DNA of 64,000 nt, from positions 38,174,698 to 38,238,697 of the forward strand of contig JAJKFL010000014.1 of assembly GCA_021186555.1 (NCBI GenBank), read 5' to 3'. Below the pieces are notes generated by a model, which was not told the origin of the DNA, ran no database searches, and saw nothing but the letters and a program-made list of their open reading frames with translations. The position numbers were made by a program, and so were the translations under genes. The stretch's first letter is position 1. The number at the start of each line of letters is the position of its first letter. Shown in pieces: positions 45,957 to 56,477 of the stretch. This DNA comes from Reticulitermes speratus. Taxonomy: Eukaryota; Arthropoda; Insecta; Blattodea; Rhinotermitidae.

Positions 45957-46258
45957 GTAGTAAAGTGCTCCCATACAGGCCTTGGCAGGCCCTTACGGCT
46001 CCAGGAGGTCGAGGCTTCCAGGTTTTTAGAATATCGGCACAGGAAGGTGGTAAGGTTGTCAGCCCTAAGCACCGGCCGCCTTTACCCCCCAGGAAATATT
46101 CCTGGTACTCATTTCTGTTAGAGGCTGAGTCGACCCCAGGGCCATATTGCGACCGAAACGATTATGTCAATAAAAAATTCCAGTGACACCATCGGGAATC
46201 GAACCCGCGACGTTCCGATTTGTAGCGCAGTGCCTCAACCAACTGCGCCACCGCGTGT
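45957..46258 (-). mobile_element. tRNA-derived SINE (family B), full length
   Basis: Minus strand: head GGTGGCGCAGTTGGTTGAGG and GGGTTCGATTCCC, body as at 35.8 kb. Followed outside its tRNA end by a (TAA)n microsatellite. Confidence 0.88.
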
Positions 46259-46261
46259 CCC

Positions 46262-46262
<1 letters not shown>

Positions 46263-46320
<58 letters not shown>

Positions 46321-46331
46321 TAATAATAATA
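46263..46331. repeat. (TAA)n microsatellite
   Basis: About 22 uninterrupted TAA units with one break near 46320; it encodes the spurious Asn run. Confidence 0.95.
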
Positions 46332-46414
46332 TCCGTCCACACAACAACCGTATGTGAGTCACAGCCTAGCTGCCATGGTCAGATTCTGCTTTCCATTGTT
46401 ACTACAGACTGTTG

Positions 46415-46600
46415 TCTGTTAGGTACGCGCCGAGGCTGAAGAAACAGTTGAGCATGGAGCAGATAATACAGTGTAGCACATCCAGTTGGCAGCACTCCGA
46501 CAGACGCAATTCACATGTGCGTTGGTGTAAGAATAACGAAATAACGATGAAAGAGGCCGTGGAGTATCGCGTGAATATTGTGGTATCCCGTCATACGACG
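46415..46600. repeat. repeat shared with 52.39-52.82 kb
   Basis: GTACGCGCCGAGGCTGAAGA, TAGCACATCCAGTTGGCAGC, GATGAAAGAGGCCGTGGAGT and CGCGTGAATATT recur in order at 52.64-52.81 kb. In that copy the sequence continues into a PLE start and ribozyme. Probably PLE 5' coding or leader sequence. Confidence 0.6.
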
Positions 46601-47040
46601 GGCAAGATGGTGATGGTGGCGGCAGCGGCGGTGCTAGTAGTAGTAGCAGTAGTAGTAGTAGTAATAGTAGTAGAGGTGTTTCTATAGTGCCACATTGTGC
46701 TCGAATAATAATAGATGGAAACATTCGTATTTACTTTGGTAAAAGCTGTAATTACGAATCCAGTGTAACACCTGAGAAACCGTAAATAACAATAACAATG
46801 CCCTATCACAGAGGATTATTTACATAATATTTTAAAACAAAAGCTAGACGGAACAACGCCTTCAGTATGTTTCTGTTACTGTAGGAATTAAACAAAGTAA
46901 TATTAGCTAGACTCATCGAATAGTTTTCAAATTACTGTTTACCCAACCTACGTTTCAGTACTCCAGCATCGCGCCGCAAAGACAGATGGCAGCACGAGCG
47001 ATATCTTCACGCACTTGATTCAGGCGAGCGGTCGGCTTTC
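46601..47040. other. no gene seen; GTA-type microsatellite
   Basis: Impure AGT/GTA run at 46634-46675. Nothing else supported. Confidence 0.5.
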
Positions 47041-47044
47041 CGTC

Positions 47045-47400
47045 CCGCCAGCTAACTAACTAACTAACTAACTCCATGTAGCACAGTCCTTCTTGAGAAG
47101 CTAGCAGGCTGTCAGCTAGTCAAGAAATTCCCCGCGTTTTATGGAACCCGATGGTTCATTACCGAACTCACAACAGCCCGCCACCTGTCCCTATCCTGAG
47201 ACATATAAATCCAGGCCAAGCCATCCCACCCCACTTCTTGAAGATCCATTTTAATATTATCCTACCATCTGCGCCTGGGTCTTCCAAGTGGTCTCTTTCC
47301 CTCAGGTTTCCCCACCAAAATCCTGTATGCACCTCTCCCCTCACCCATACGTGCTACATGCCCCGCCCACCTCATTCTTCTTGATTTGATCACTGCCAGC
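47045..47400 (-). pseudogene. third LINE family, 3' end
   Basis: Begins with the (TAAC)n tail, then minus-strand relics of [12 protein letters not shown] and GRPRRRW-type sequence, matching the plus-strand fragment at 40.6-40.9 kb. Confidence 0.75.
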
Positions 47401-47519
47401 TAACTCCTATAAACTTTGATACAAGGCTGTGTAGGCCCCAGATATTAAAGTTAGGTAAAGTTACAAAAATATATAAGCGTGAGCCTAAGGAGGAAACAGT
47501 AACACTTAACTTTACCGAA
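47401..47519. other. no gene seen
   Basis: Nothing supported. Confidence 0.4.
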
Positions 47520-47940
47520 ATAGCAAAGGCCACAGTCACTAATGGCTGGATACCTTCCACGAGTCTTTGAAGTCACAACTTTCAAGAATTTTGAAATTAT
47601 GGCTGGCTTCCTTATATGCGTATCTGACGTCACAACTTACTGGAGTCTTCAATTTATAGCTGGGATCCTTCCATAAGTTGTTACGTCACATTTGCTGGAT
47701 TTTTCATATTATGCCTGAATTTCTCTACGACTACTCTAAGTCACAACTTACAGAACTATTTATCTTATACCTGGGTTCGTTCCATGAGTTTGTGACGTCA
47801 CAATTTGGAGAAATATTTCTGCTTATGGCTTCATTCTGTCCACGAGCCTCTGACGTCACAGTTTGCAAGACTTTTCAACTCGTTGCTTGATTCCTTCCAC
47901 GAGTTTTTGATGTCACAACTTGCTAGACTTTTAAAAACTG
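47520..47940. repeat. diverged tandem array of about 57 bp with TGACGTCA sites
   Basis: About seven units with the pattern CCTTCCACGAGTNTNTGACG, TCACAACTTGCTGGANTTTT, ATTATGGCTGG. Exact TGACGTCA occurs at 47625, 47793 and 47851, with one-base variants in the other units. TGACGTCA is the palindromic CREB/ATF site. Units differ a lot, so the array is old. Confidence 0.75.
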
Positions 47941-48625
47941 TAAATAGTATTTAGCGACGCTTATTCAACTGTATGAACTTGATAGCATTGGATGAAGAAA
48001 TAATAATTATGAAAGACGAATTGGAAAACCGGTAGAAGGTAACAATTGTAGCTTAGTTTAAGAACATGTCTGAAGGAAATGAAGAAAATCATTATGAAAT
48101 AAATGCCTACGCACAGCATCACAACTGTGACGCATTCCATTCCATTTATTTAACCATCTGTAAGACTGTAAGACGAATGGAGAAAGAGTAAGCTGAGCAC
48201 AAAAGTATTTATTTTTTTTTTCTCGAGACGGTTTCGCTCCGATAAATATGTAGCGAGTTCAGCTTGAAAGCTCAAACACGCATGTAGGTCTTCATCTGCC
48301 GACTACTTTAACTACAAAAAGAATGTATGGCCGAATGTCAGTAGAAGCCCTCAGTATGTAATTTACTTAATATTCGTTCAGCGGTTCTCTCGTCATTACA
48401 TGCAGACGACCTAACAGAAAGCAGAAGCCAGTGCGAGCTTTTCTTTTGCAACTACCTGCTGCGCAAGCACCAATGACTTCAGGATAGTCATCTTGCGAAG
48501 ACCTCATTCTGTAGAAATTTTTGTTTTTCCTTGGGTTTCATTGCGTTTGATTGTCAGTGAAAATTGTATAATTTAATTAAATTTAATAAGGAGATAAAGG
48601 ACATATTATAAGAGTCAGATTCATT
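47941..48625. other. no gene seen
   Basis: Nothing supported. Confidence 0.45.
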
Positions 48626-48627
48626 TC

Positions 48628-48882
48628 ATTCTGTAGTCTGTCTTACGACAGGTCCGTAGCCTCTTCCAAAGCGAGATCTCCATTGACTGTGATCTAGTGC
48701 TTCCTCTTTCAATTTCCAATATCTTCTCTTTTCTTAAGGTCATCCAGTAGCTGCTTACGTCTTCTCCCTCGTCTTTCCGTCATTTATATCCTTCCCTCTA
48801 ACTTTCCTTCAATCACGTGTTTCAGAAGGCAGTTTCTGCGCAAGATGTGACCAATCCAGTTAGCCTTTCTTCTTTATATTGC
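48628..48882 (-). pseudogene. first LINE family, RT C-terminal fragment
   Basis: Minus strand matches the fragments at 14.8 and 26.4 kb: relics of ANWIGHILRRNCLLKHVIEG and of GYGPVVRQT at the 3' end. Frameshifted. Confidence 0.8.
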
Positions 48883-49139
48883 AAAATTTATAAAATCCGT
48901 CAGACTAAGATGATACGGCCATGTTGAAAGAATACAAAACAAATGAATGCCAAAACAAATTGCAACAGCTACAACGGAAGGAATAAAAAAAGAGAAAGGC
49001 TACGTGCAATTGAAGGGACGAGGCTGAAGTGGATTGAAGTATAATGGAAATAAAAAAAAGGCAGGGAATGGTCAGAGACTGTCGTGAATGGAGGAAGACT
49101 TTATTGGAAGCCAAGGTCCACAAAGGAGTGTAGTGCTGC
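48883..49139. other. LINE-adjacent sequence, no gene seen
   Basis: ATACGGCCATGTTGAAAGAATA and GGTCAGAGACTGTCGTGAATG look like another retroelement reading, perhaps plus strand; too short to assign. Confidence 0.35.
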
Positions 49140-49262
49140 AAGAGGGGGAGGGAGGACGGGGAGAAGGAGGAGTAAAAGGAGGAGGAGAAGAAAGAGGAGG
49201 AGAAGGAGGAGGAGAAGAAAGAGGAGGAGGAGAAAGAAGAGAATGAGAAGGAGGAGGAGAAG
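49140..49262. repeat. purine-rich GGA/GAA tract
   Basis: About 120 bases almost wholly A and G on plus. It gives a false Arg/Lys-rich frame. Confidence 0.9.
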
Positions 49263-49930
49263 ACTATTTAAATGTAGTAAAATGATTTTAGCCGCTTACG
49301 AGTCCAAATCTTGTTATTTTAGACATAACTTCTTTATATTTTAGTCTTCACAACCAAAATCACATTAGTCACCATACTAAATCGCGCTAATGTGAAATTA
49401 TGTAAATATCCGTTTAACCAAACACCGGGCTGAGGGTCGGACAAGGAGCCTTCCGAATGTCGAGATTTAATTATTTGGTGACAGAGATTAGTGTAACGTG
49501 GTCGTAAAGCAATCGGTCACTAAGCGCGCTGAGCTAACGTGCTCCGCGCGGGGACAGCTCGTCACACTGCACAGCGAAGTGCAGTGCCGCGTAAGTGGTT
49601 CACTTGTTTCGTTAAGCAGGACGGTTTTGTTACCCAACGATGCAGTCTAAATCACACGCAAACTGTTCGTTACGTTACAGAGTCGTCCTTCACACGGCCA
49701 TGTCTGTCAATGAAGCTGCTTCTGTCCATACTTCCTGGAGGGAGCAGAGTTAAAGCACATAATCATATACGTAATTCGAATGCATTATTTGAAAGTTTAT
49801 ATACCTCACTACTTTTTGTATCGATTTGTATAATGGATATAAAACTCTGACACAACCATTGCAGGTCTAGCAGTGGTAGTTATATACCACCATTGCCACC
49901 ACTTTTAAATAACAATTAGTCACGTGAAAA
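49263..49930. other. no gene seen
   Basis: A 103-codon frame at 49539 has no recognisable domain. Confidence 0.45.
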
Positions 49931-49936
49931 AAGGGT

Positions 49937-50219
49937 AAAGCAAACCTTATACAGCCTGGACAGGCCTTAATGGCTCTAGGAGGGAGACTCCCAGACTTTC
50001 TAGATAATCGGCATGTGAAGGTGGTAACGTCAGCTCTACGCACTGGCCGCCTTTACCCCCCAGGAGGTATCCCTGGTACTCATTTCTGTTAGAGGCCGAG
50101 TCGATTCCACGGCCATAGTTCGGCCGGAAGAATTAAGGCAATGAATAATTCAATCGGGAATCGAACCCGCGGCCTTCCGGCTTGTAGCGCAGTGCCTCAA
50201 CCAACTGCGCCACCGCGTG
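49937..50219 (-). mobile_element. tRNA-derived SINE (family B), full length
   Basis: Minus strand head GGTGGCGCAGTTGGTTGAGG with GGGTTCGATTCCC, body with GGAATCGACTCGGCC and AACAGAAATGAGTACCAGGG. Confidence 0.86.
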
Positions 50220-50378
50220 TTTCAGTCACGTGTGGCATTCTCGTTATTTCCACTAGATCAAATCCTAATATATCAGAGTCGAACCGCTATACCACGCATA
50301 CCAAGAAAATGCGCATGCGGTCAATTTACTGAATCAACTAAATGCACACTACTGTTCACGTATGAATGTTACATATAT

Positions 50379-50421
50379 CACTGCGACATGTTTCGGCATC
50401 AATACATCATCTTCAGGGAGC
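50379..50421 (-). ncRNA. hammerhead-like motif, weakened stem II
   Basis: Minus strand: CTGAAGA (50416-50410), T, GATGT...ATGCC, GAAA (50394-50391), CATG, TC, GCAG. One stem II pair is lost relative to its partner, and stem I is imperfect. Confidence 0.62.
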
Positions 50422-50803
50422 ACGTGATGCCAAGTTTAACACCAACTGTCAGTAAACAGGCCACTTTTTTTATATGATTCCACATTTCGGTAGGCTACGT
50501 TGCTGATATCACTATCGTATAAATATACAACTTATATTATTTAAAGTACATATGGTTAAAACACTAAAACGTGTTTAAAATATTTCTTGCAAGGTGAATA
50601 TGTTTGTAACAGATTACAATTATATCGTAGTTAATGGAAACCGCTAGTATTGTATGTTATTTTCACCGTACATTTTTATTGTATATAGTCTTATTCTGAC
50701 AAATGTACACTTTATTGTTGAGGCTATCTTAGTGTTTCTAGGTATATTTCATCAATATTGAATGTATATATGTAAAGTATATATATTGTGTATATATAAA
50801 GTG

Positions 50804-51090
50804 TGGGCCGGGATAGCTCAGTCGGTAAAGCGACTCGCTACGGGCTGGACGGTCCGGGGATCGAATCCCGGTGGTGGCAAGATTTTCCGCACCCTTCCAG
50901 AACGGCCCTGGGGCCCACCCAGCCTCGTATACAATAGGTACCGGGTCTATTTCCCGGGGGTAAAGCGGCCGAGGCGTGGAGTTGACCACCCACCCTCATC
51001 TAGTGCCAAGGTTAAAGAAAGAGTAGAGCTATACCTCTACACCCCCTCTGGGCCTTCATGGCCTCTTCTAGGGAGAACTTTACCTTTCAC
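50804..51090 (+). mobile_element. tRNA-derived SINE (family C), full length
   Basis: Head GGGATAGCTCAGTCGGTAAA (A box) and GGGGATCGAATCCCGG (B box, about 50857-50872), body GGGCCCACCCAGCCTCG, GGGGGTAAAGCGGCCGAGGC and CTAGTGCCAAGGTTAAAG. Cloverleaf-like head, but the shared body marks it as a SINE. Confidence 0.86.
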
Positions 51091-51332
51091 ATATACAGTG
51101 TACATTTGTCGGAATAAGACTATATACGCTAGTATTGTGTAATCTGTTACAAACATTTTCACCTTGCAAGAAACATTTTAAACATGTTTTAGTGTTTTAA
51201 CCATATGTACTTTAAAATAATATAAGTTGTATATTTATACGATATTGATATCACCAACGTAGCCTACCGAAATGTGGAACCATATGAAACGTGGCCTGTT
51301 TACTGACAGTTGGTTTTAAACTTGGCATCGCG

Positions 51333-51376
51333 TGCTCACTGAAGATGGTGTATTGACGCCGAAACATGTCGCAGCT
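51333..51376 (+). ncRNA. hammerhead-ribozyme-like motif
   Basis: CTGAAGA at 51339-51345, T, stem II GGTGT/ACGCC, GAAA at 51361-51364, CATG, TC, GCAG. Core boxes intact; stem I has a mismatch next to the core. Confidence 0.68.
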
Positions 51377-51425
51377 ATATATGTAACATTCATATGCGAA
51401 CAGTAGTGTGCATTTAGTTGGTACA

Positions 51426-51953
51426 ATAAACTGACTACACTGATCAAAACAACGTACGGAATGAACAAGCCTGATATACTGAGTATGCGGTTACACTAGA
51501 ATTACAAAGTTTGTCTGGTAGCTGACATAAAGATAGAAGTTGTTTTTGAATGGATTTTTTCTTTTTTTTTTTGTGGAGTAATTGAATAACAGTTTTAACT
51601 CGCACTCACAAGACAAAACTGCACTTCATCCAAATGCATTTTCATTTACTTGTACCAGGCACGCGACGGTCGGCCTCCACACTTCGAAACCCACCTCTCA
51701 ATGTCAACGCCATTCCCCTCAGTACACAATCGTGACTTCAGATAAGTGCCGCGTGATTTTCACACAAAGGTAAATTGTACAATTTGATCAGGTAATGCAG
51801 ATGGCCTTTAGAACACGGTAAGCTTGCAGCTGCAACTTGAAACTTGGGAATCATCACAATACTTGCTAGAAGTCAGATAATATTCAAGTAAACCTATGTC
51901 GAGATATACAATAGCTAATGTACAATATGCTGCTTATGTCTTTGCAATATTGT
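51426..51953. other. no gene seen; shared repeat fragment
   Basis: 51595-51660 (CTCGCACTCACAAGACAAAA and following) is a third, partial copy of the repeat at 37.8 and 55.9 kb. Confidence 0.4.
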
Positions 51954-52000
51954 GGCTCCCTGATGATGGCTACAATACGTAGTCGAAACATGTAGAAGCA
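51954..52000 (+). ncRNA. hammerhead-ribozyme-like motif
   Basis: GGCTCC, CTGATGA at 51960-51966, T, stem II GGCTAC/GTAGTC, GAAA at 51985-51988, CATG, TA, GAAGC. Stem I pairs GCTCC with GAAGC with one mismatch. A decayed relative with CGATGA lies at 61.95 kb. Confidence 0.7.
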
Positions 52001-52075
52001 TAAAAATTGCTTTGTGCAGTAGCTGAAGTAAAACTTGTATAAATTCTAAAAGGGTTCTGACGACGGTATATAACA

Positions 52076-52277
52076 TTGAGAACCAATTGTCTTCTGGACT
52101 TTGTCCATCGTCCGGATAAAATATATAAAATCACGACGTTTCGGAAGCTGGTTCTTCTTCCGTCTTCAGGTGATGGGGGGGGGAGACACCTACTCAGATG
52201 GGTCCCTTAGACCGAGCTAATCTCAATTACTGGTCCAGGACGATGTACAAAGTCCAGAAGACAATTGGTTCTCAATA
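52076..52277. mobile_element. inverted repeat enclosing a ribozyme motif
   Basis: ATTGAGAACCAATTGTCTTC and TGGACTTTGT at 52076-52105 are inverted at 52248-52277. The left half carries the motif on minus; the right half has lost it (TCTCAATTACTGGTCCAGGA instead). Confidence 0.8.
52130..52174 (-). ncRNA. hammerhead-like motif with a 2-base stem III
   Basis: Minus strand: ATCAC, CTGAAGA (52169-52163), C, stem II GGAAG/CTTCC, GAAA (52142-52139), CG, TC, GTGAT. Stem I is five perfect pairs. Stem III is only the self-complementary CG. Confidence 0.65.
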
Positions 52278-52379
52278 AAACTTGTATGTCTGTCGACATT
52301 ATTCAAGTGTGGCTGAAATCCGACAAAATGACACTCACTGTCCATGAACACATATATCTACGTCACAGGTCTTTGAATA

Positions 52380-52845
52380 GAGTTCTCTGTGAGGTACGAG
52401 CTAAGGCCGAAGAAACAGGTGACGCTCCAAAATAACAACTGAAACAGACTGCGTTCTCTGTGAGGTACAAGCGGAGCCGAAGAAATAACTGACAATCTAA
52501 ACATTACTATCACATATAATCAAGCCTTCAATCTGTAGCTAATATGTGGGAAAAATCTTAACAGATATCATACCAAAGCGAAGACGCCAGGAAGTGTTAC
52601 GCCCTGCGGACATTTCCTACTTTGTTATAATGCAGACAGTTTCTGTTCACTGTGAGGTACGGACTGAGGCCGAAAAAGTGTTCATTATCAAACATATAAC
52701 ACAACATAGCACAACCAGATGGCAGCACTGATAGTTGACATTAGTGCTTGACTTGTTGTAAGAATAAAGGAAAGTGTGATGAAAGAGGCCGTGGAGTAAC
52801 GCGTGAACATTAAGCTGAATTTCACATTATATTCTCCGTGCATTC
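52380..52845. repeat. repeated leader-like segment joined to a PLE start
   Basis: TGAGGTACGAGCTAAGGCCG, TGAGGTACAAGCGGAGCCGA and TGAGGTACGGACTGAGGCCG are three imperfect copies. The last continues as at 46.4-46.6 kb and ends beside the minus-strand ATGCACGGAG start (52843-52841). Confidence 0.6.
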
Positions 52846-52910
52846 TGATAACAAATCATGAAATCAAAAAACCAACAAATGCACTGTATTTTCACATGTA
52901 TATTCAAATG

Positions 52911-52952
52911 CCCCTACATATGTTTCAGCTTTACCAAGCCATCATCAGGGGT
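52911..52952 (-). ncRNA. hammerhead-ribozyme-like motif
   Basis: Minus strand: ACCC, CTGATGA (52948-52942), T, stem II GGCTT/AAGCT (last pair imperfect), GAAA (52926-52923), CATATG, TA, GGGG. Downstream on minus: GCATTTGTTGGTTTTTTGAT and then the ATGCACGG PLE start at 52843. Confidence 0.72.
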
Positions 52953-52972
52953 CCAAGCTTTACATATACTTA

Positions 52973-53028
52973 ACATCCATTATTTTCGTCCAATAAGGTA
53001 TACGTTATTGGACGAAAATAATGGATGT
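52973..53028. repeat. perfect 24-bp palindrome beside the ribozyme motif
   Basis: ACATCCATTATTTTCGTCCA followed by ATAA, inverted at 53005-53028 with an 8-base loop. It looks like the centre of a PLE inverted repeat whose right arm has been cut short. Confidence 0.85.
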
Positions 53029-53059
53029 ATCACGTACAATGTTTTATGCACACTGGCAG

Positions 53060-53968
53060 CATATAACAACACTGCATGCTGGGCGTAGGTGTAACGTTTG
53101 TCTGATAACAGCACGGACATGAGGCCACCAGCAACAGACAGCAATAAAAGAAGGGATAATAAATTATTAAAAATAAATTAGAGTGTACCAAAAGACATAA
53201 AAATCCCTTTGTTGCACGACGGAAAACTTTGGATAAAAATCCCAGGACATGGGGCAGGTTCCACGTGTTTCGGCAGCAGGATTGACTTTGTTAAATTACG
53301 GAAATTTGGGTTCATTGAAACAGGAGTCGACCTCGAATGAGAGGGGGCGCTTGGCAGTATAAAGCACTGCTTTAATGAGGTGACAACTTCCCTGTTAAAG
53401 TATTGACATATATACACAGTGAGCACAACCAAAACAACACCCTTCATTCATCGCCTTCCAGCCGTTCCCTTCCGCTCCCACCAGGATGACCTGTTGCACT
53501 GTTTTGCTGACCCCGTCAGCCTCCCAGTATGTCAGCTTCATCATTCTGCATTGCTAATACCACAACGAAAAAAATATGCACTACGCAAAGGGCGCTTAAA
53601 CACACGTAAAAGGGTACACGCGTGTTCAGGTATAAAAACCAAAAGCGACGGGGAACAAAGTAGTTTTTTAGACACACTAATTTCGAGCAACATTCGTAAA
53701 CGTGATCGTTTGCTTCGCCATAACCTCCGACGCCCCCGACATTTTGGTGCCCTGTGGGGCCGACACCCTCGAGTGCCCCTCAGGCCAGACCTCGCTGGCT
53801 CTGTAATGATATAAGGCTAAACGCCCTTGCCAGACACCAAACCTTGACCTTGATATCCTGGTATTCGTCCTAGAAGGACGCAATTATTTGCAGACGTAAG
53901 TGGGTCATGACCCTTCCACACTTATCTGGCTACACTACCGTTATCCGCAGTTCACTGACAGGGTCACA
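53060..53968. other. no gene seen; one unsupported 131-aa frame
   Basis: The frame at 53419-53814 (+) is 131 codons and rich in Arg and His. It has no domain that I recognise, and I could not find splice context. CCCAGGACATGGGGCAGGTT near 53243 and CGTGTTTCGGCAGCAGG may be a decayed repeat end. Confidence 0.4.
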
Positions 53969-53969
53969 T

Positions 53970-55080
53970 TTTGACGTCAACATCACAAACAGTGTCTGCA
54001 GACAGCTGTAGTCACATTTTGACGTTGTCAACATCACAAACAATGTCTGCAGACAGCTGTAGTCACATTTTGACGTTGTCAACATCACAAACAGTGTCTG
54101 TAGAAAGCTGTAGTCACATTTTGACGTTGTCAACATCACAAACAATGTCTGCAGACAGCTGTAGTCACATTTTGACGTTGTCAACATCACAAACAGTGTC
54201 TGCAGACAGCTGTAGTCACATTTTGACGTTGTCAACATCACAAACAGTGTCTGCAGACAGCTGTAGTCACATTTTGACATTATCAACATCATAAACAGTG
54301 TCTGTAGAAAGCTGTAGTCACATTTTGACGTTGTCAACATCACAAACAATGTCTGCAGACAGCTGTAGTCACATTTTGACGTTGTCAACATCAAAAACAG
54401 TGTCTGCAGACAGCTGTACTCACATTTTGACGTTGTCAACATCACAAACAGTGTCTGCAGACAGCTGTAGTCACATTTTGACGTTGTCAACATCACAAAC
54501 AGTGCCTGCAGACAGCTGTAGTCACATTTTGACGTTGTCAACATCACAAACAGTGTCTGCAGACAGCTGTAGTCACATTTTGACATTGTCAACATCACAA
54601 ACAGTGTCTGTAGACAGCTGTAGTCACATTTTGACGTTGTCAACATCACAAACAGTGTCTGCAGACAGCTGTAGTCACATTTTGACATTGTCAACATCAC
54701 AAACAGTATCTGCAGACAGCTGTAGTCCATTTTGACGTTGTCAACATCACAAACGGTGTCTGCAGACAGCTGTAGTCACATTTTGACATTGTCAACATCA
54801 CAAACAGTATCTGCAGACAGCTGTAGTCACATTTTGACGTTGTCACCATCACAAACAGTGTCTGTAGACAGCTGTAGTCACATTTTGACATTGTCAACAT
54901 CACAAACAGTATCTGCAGACAGCTGTAGTCACATTTTGACGTTGTCAACATCACAAACAGTGTCTGCAGACAGCTGTAGTCACATTTTGACGTTGTCAAC
55001 ATCACAAACAGTATCTGTAGACAGCTGTAGTCACATTTTGACGTTGTCAACATCACAAACAGTATCTGTAGAGAGCTGCA
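53970..55080. repeat. minisatellite, 51-bp unit, about 22 copies
   Basis: Unit CTGTAGTCACATTTTGACGT, TGTCAACATCACAAACAGTG, TCTGCAGACAG. Variants GTAGACAG, AGAAAG and ACAATG are interspersed. 51 is 17 codons, and the unit is open in one frame on each strand, giving several false frames of 107-266 codons. Short deletions (for example at 54728) break them. Confidence 0.96.
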
Positions 55081-55087
55081 GTTCCTG

Positions 55088-55225
55088 CAGCTACGCTACG
55101 GGCTATATAACGGAGGATCCTACTCCCAGCTCCCGCTCTAGGCTTGAAGCGGTCGGAGCAAAAAGCTGACCACTAACCTTCATCTGGTGCCAAGTTTAAG
55201 ACTGCGTGCAATTTTACCTCTGCTT
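55088..55225 (+). mobile_element. SINE (family C), 3' fragment
   Basis: TACGCTACGGGCTATATAAC...GCTGACCACTAACCTTCATC and TGGTGCCAAGTTTAAGA match the body end of the 50.8-kb SINE. Directly abuts the 51-bp minisatellite. Confidence 0.6.
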
Positions 55226-55639
55226 TCCCACACACACACATATTCACGGCATGGTACTTAATTAAGCACAGTGGCAACTTGAATTTTACGTTTACGACAA
55301 AAGGTGGAGCTTTCGAAATGTCGCCCCTATTTTTTAAAAAGGGGACAACCCACAAAACATCAATTTTACAGGCGAAGCAAGAAGATGGCTCCGTTTTACA
55401 TATGACAAATGCTCTGACAGGTACGATATCCCCACCTATCTTGGTTATTCTTGAAGATGTAATTGTCATCTTTTTACATGTCATAGAGTACCATTAGTTG
55501 AATGATTTGCTACACATAACTCCGTTTAGCTCAAAGTGTCAGTTAGCCCCTTTTTACAAAACAGGGGCGATATGTGCTGGCCACACGGCTAATCCCACAG
55601 TAACGAACAGAACCTACACACTGACCAGTTTTATGGGGC
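55226..55639. other. no gene seen
   Basis: Overlapping short frames; none supported. Confidence 0.4.
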
Positions 55640-55961
55640 GAGGGACTTCTTTGACAAGATAATACTGTCTTCGTCTCATGAGAACAGCATTGACCTTGAC
55701 AACCTGGGAAGGGTTCATTATCTCCGGGATAACCTTTCGGGGAGGGGGGAACATATGAGGCATGTCAAAAACACAGGTGTCTACCACTGCATACATCAAA
55801 TTTCGCTGTTCGTCAATTGTTAGTTTTTCAGCTTATAACAAGCCTAAAGACAAGCTCATGCATATTTCTAACCAGACAGAACACAACGGGGGGGGGAATA
55901 ATACTAACTCGCAGGCACAAGACACAATTGCACTTCTGCCAACTATATTTTTAACTGCAGT
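55640..55961. repeat. diverged repeat shared with 37600-37870
   Basis: See 37600: AACAGCATTGACCTTGACAA, GAGGCATGTCAAAAACACAG, TATAACAAGCCTAAAGACAA and CTCGCAGGCACAAGACACAA. A SINE has inserted at its right end. Confidence 0.5.
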
Positions 55962-55974
55962 ATATCGGATATTG

Positions 55975-56233
55975 GCCGATCCCAGTGGCCGTGCGGTCTA
56001 AGGCGTGGGTCTTCGGCCGCTCGCTTACTAGGATCGTGGGTTCGAATCCCGCCTAGGGCATGGATGTCTGTCTCTTGTGAGTGTTGTGTGTTGTCAGGTA
56101 GAGGTCTCTGCGACGAGCTGGTCCCTCGTCCAGAGGAGTCCTACCGAGTGTGGTGTGTCTAAAGTGTGTGACCATGAAACCTCGACGAAACGAGGAGGCC
56201 CAGGCCCATATAGGGCTGTCGAGCCATAGGGGG
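55975..56233 (+). mobile_element. tRNA-derived SINE (family A) with 13-bp target duplication
   Basis: ATATCGGATATTG at 55962-55974 is repeated exactly at 56234-56246. Between them: CCCAGTGGCCGTGCGGTCTA, B box GGTTCGAATCCCGCC, the family A body and the end ATAGGGCTGTCGAGCC. The intact duplication suggests a fairly recent insertion. Confidence 0.95.
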
Positions 56234-56246
56234 ATATCGGATATTG

Positions 56247-56477
56247 TAGATTATTCCGTATATTATCCCGTATAAAGCAAGATGTGATCATTACTAACTT
56301 GGGATTTCCGATTATTCAGTATTTCAGGTATATGACAGTGCACAAAGAATAAAGGATCTCTAACAAATACATTGCTAACATCTACCAAATACATTTTGGT
56401 TTGCAAACCAAGAAGTACGTCAGTTAAAGTTAGCAGACGTGACGTCACTACGGACACTCGCCGACGTCATTGGGCGG
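56247..56477. other. no gene seen
   Basis: Nothing supported. Confidence 0.4.

Larger units (their letters stand above)
50341..51425. mobile_element. PLE inverted repeat with a SINE in its loop
   Basis: Arms of about 300 bases (50341-50660 and 51129-51425) mirror each other (for example GGTTAAAACACTAAAACGTG and TTTCTTGCAAGGTGAA). A minus-strand ATGTACGGTG start lies at 50673-50671 between the arms and the SINE. Each arm carries a ribozyme motif. Confidence 0.85.

Noticed and set aside
49084..49344. Arg/Lys-rich protein
   Set aside because: Product of a purine-rich simple repeat.
50806..50880. Functional tRNA gene
   Set aside because: The A and B boxes are good, but the same body follows each tRNA-like head in the window, so these are SINEs. 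The same applies to the heads at 25.2, 31.4, 36.0, 46.2, 50.2, 56.0, 57.3 and 62.2 kb.
53419..53814. 131-codon plus frame as a gene
   Set aside because: No recognisable domain; length is within chance for 64 kb in six frames.
53930..55169. Frames of 107-266 codons
   Set aside because: The 51-bp minisatellite, open on both strands.
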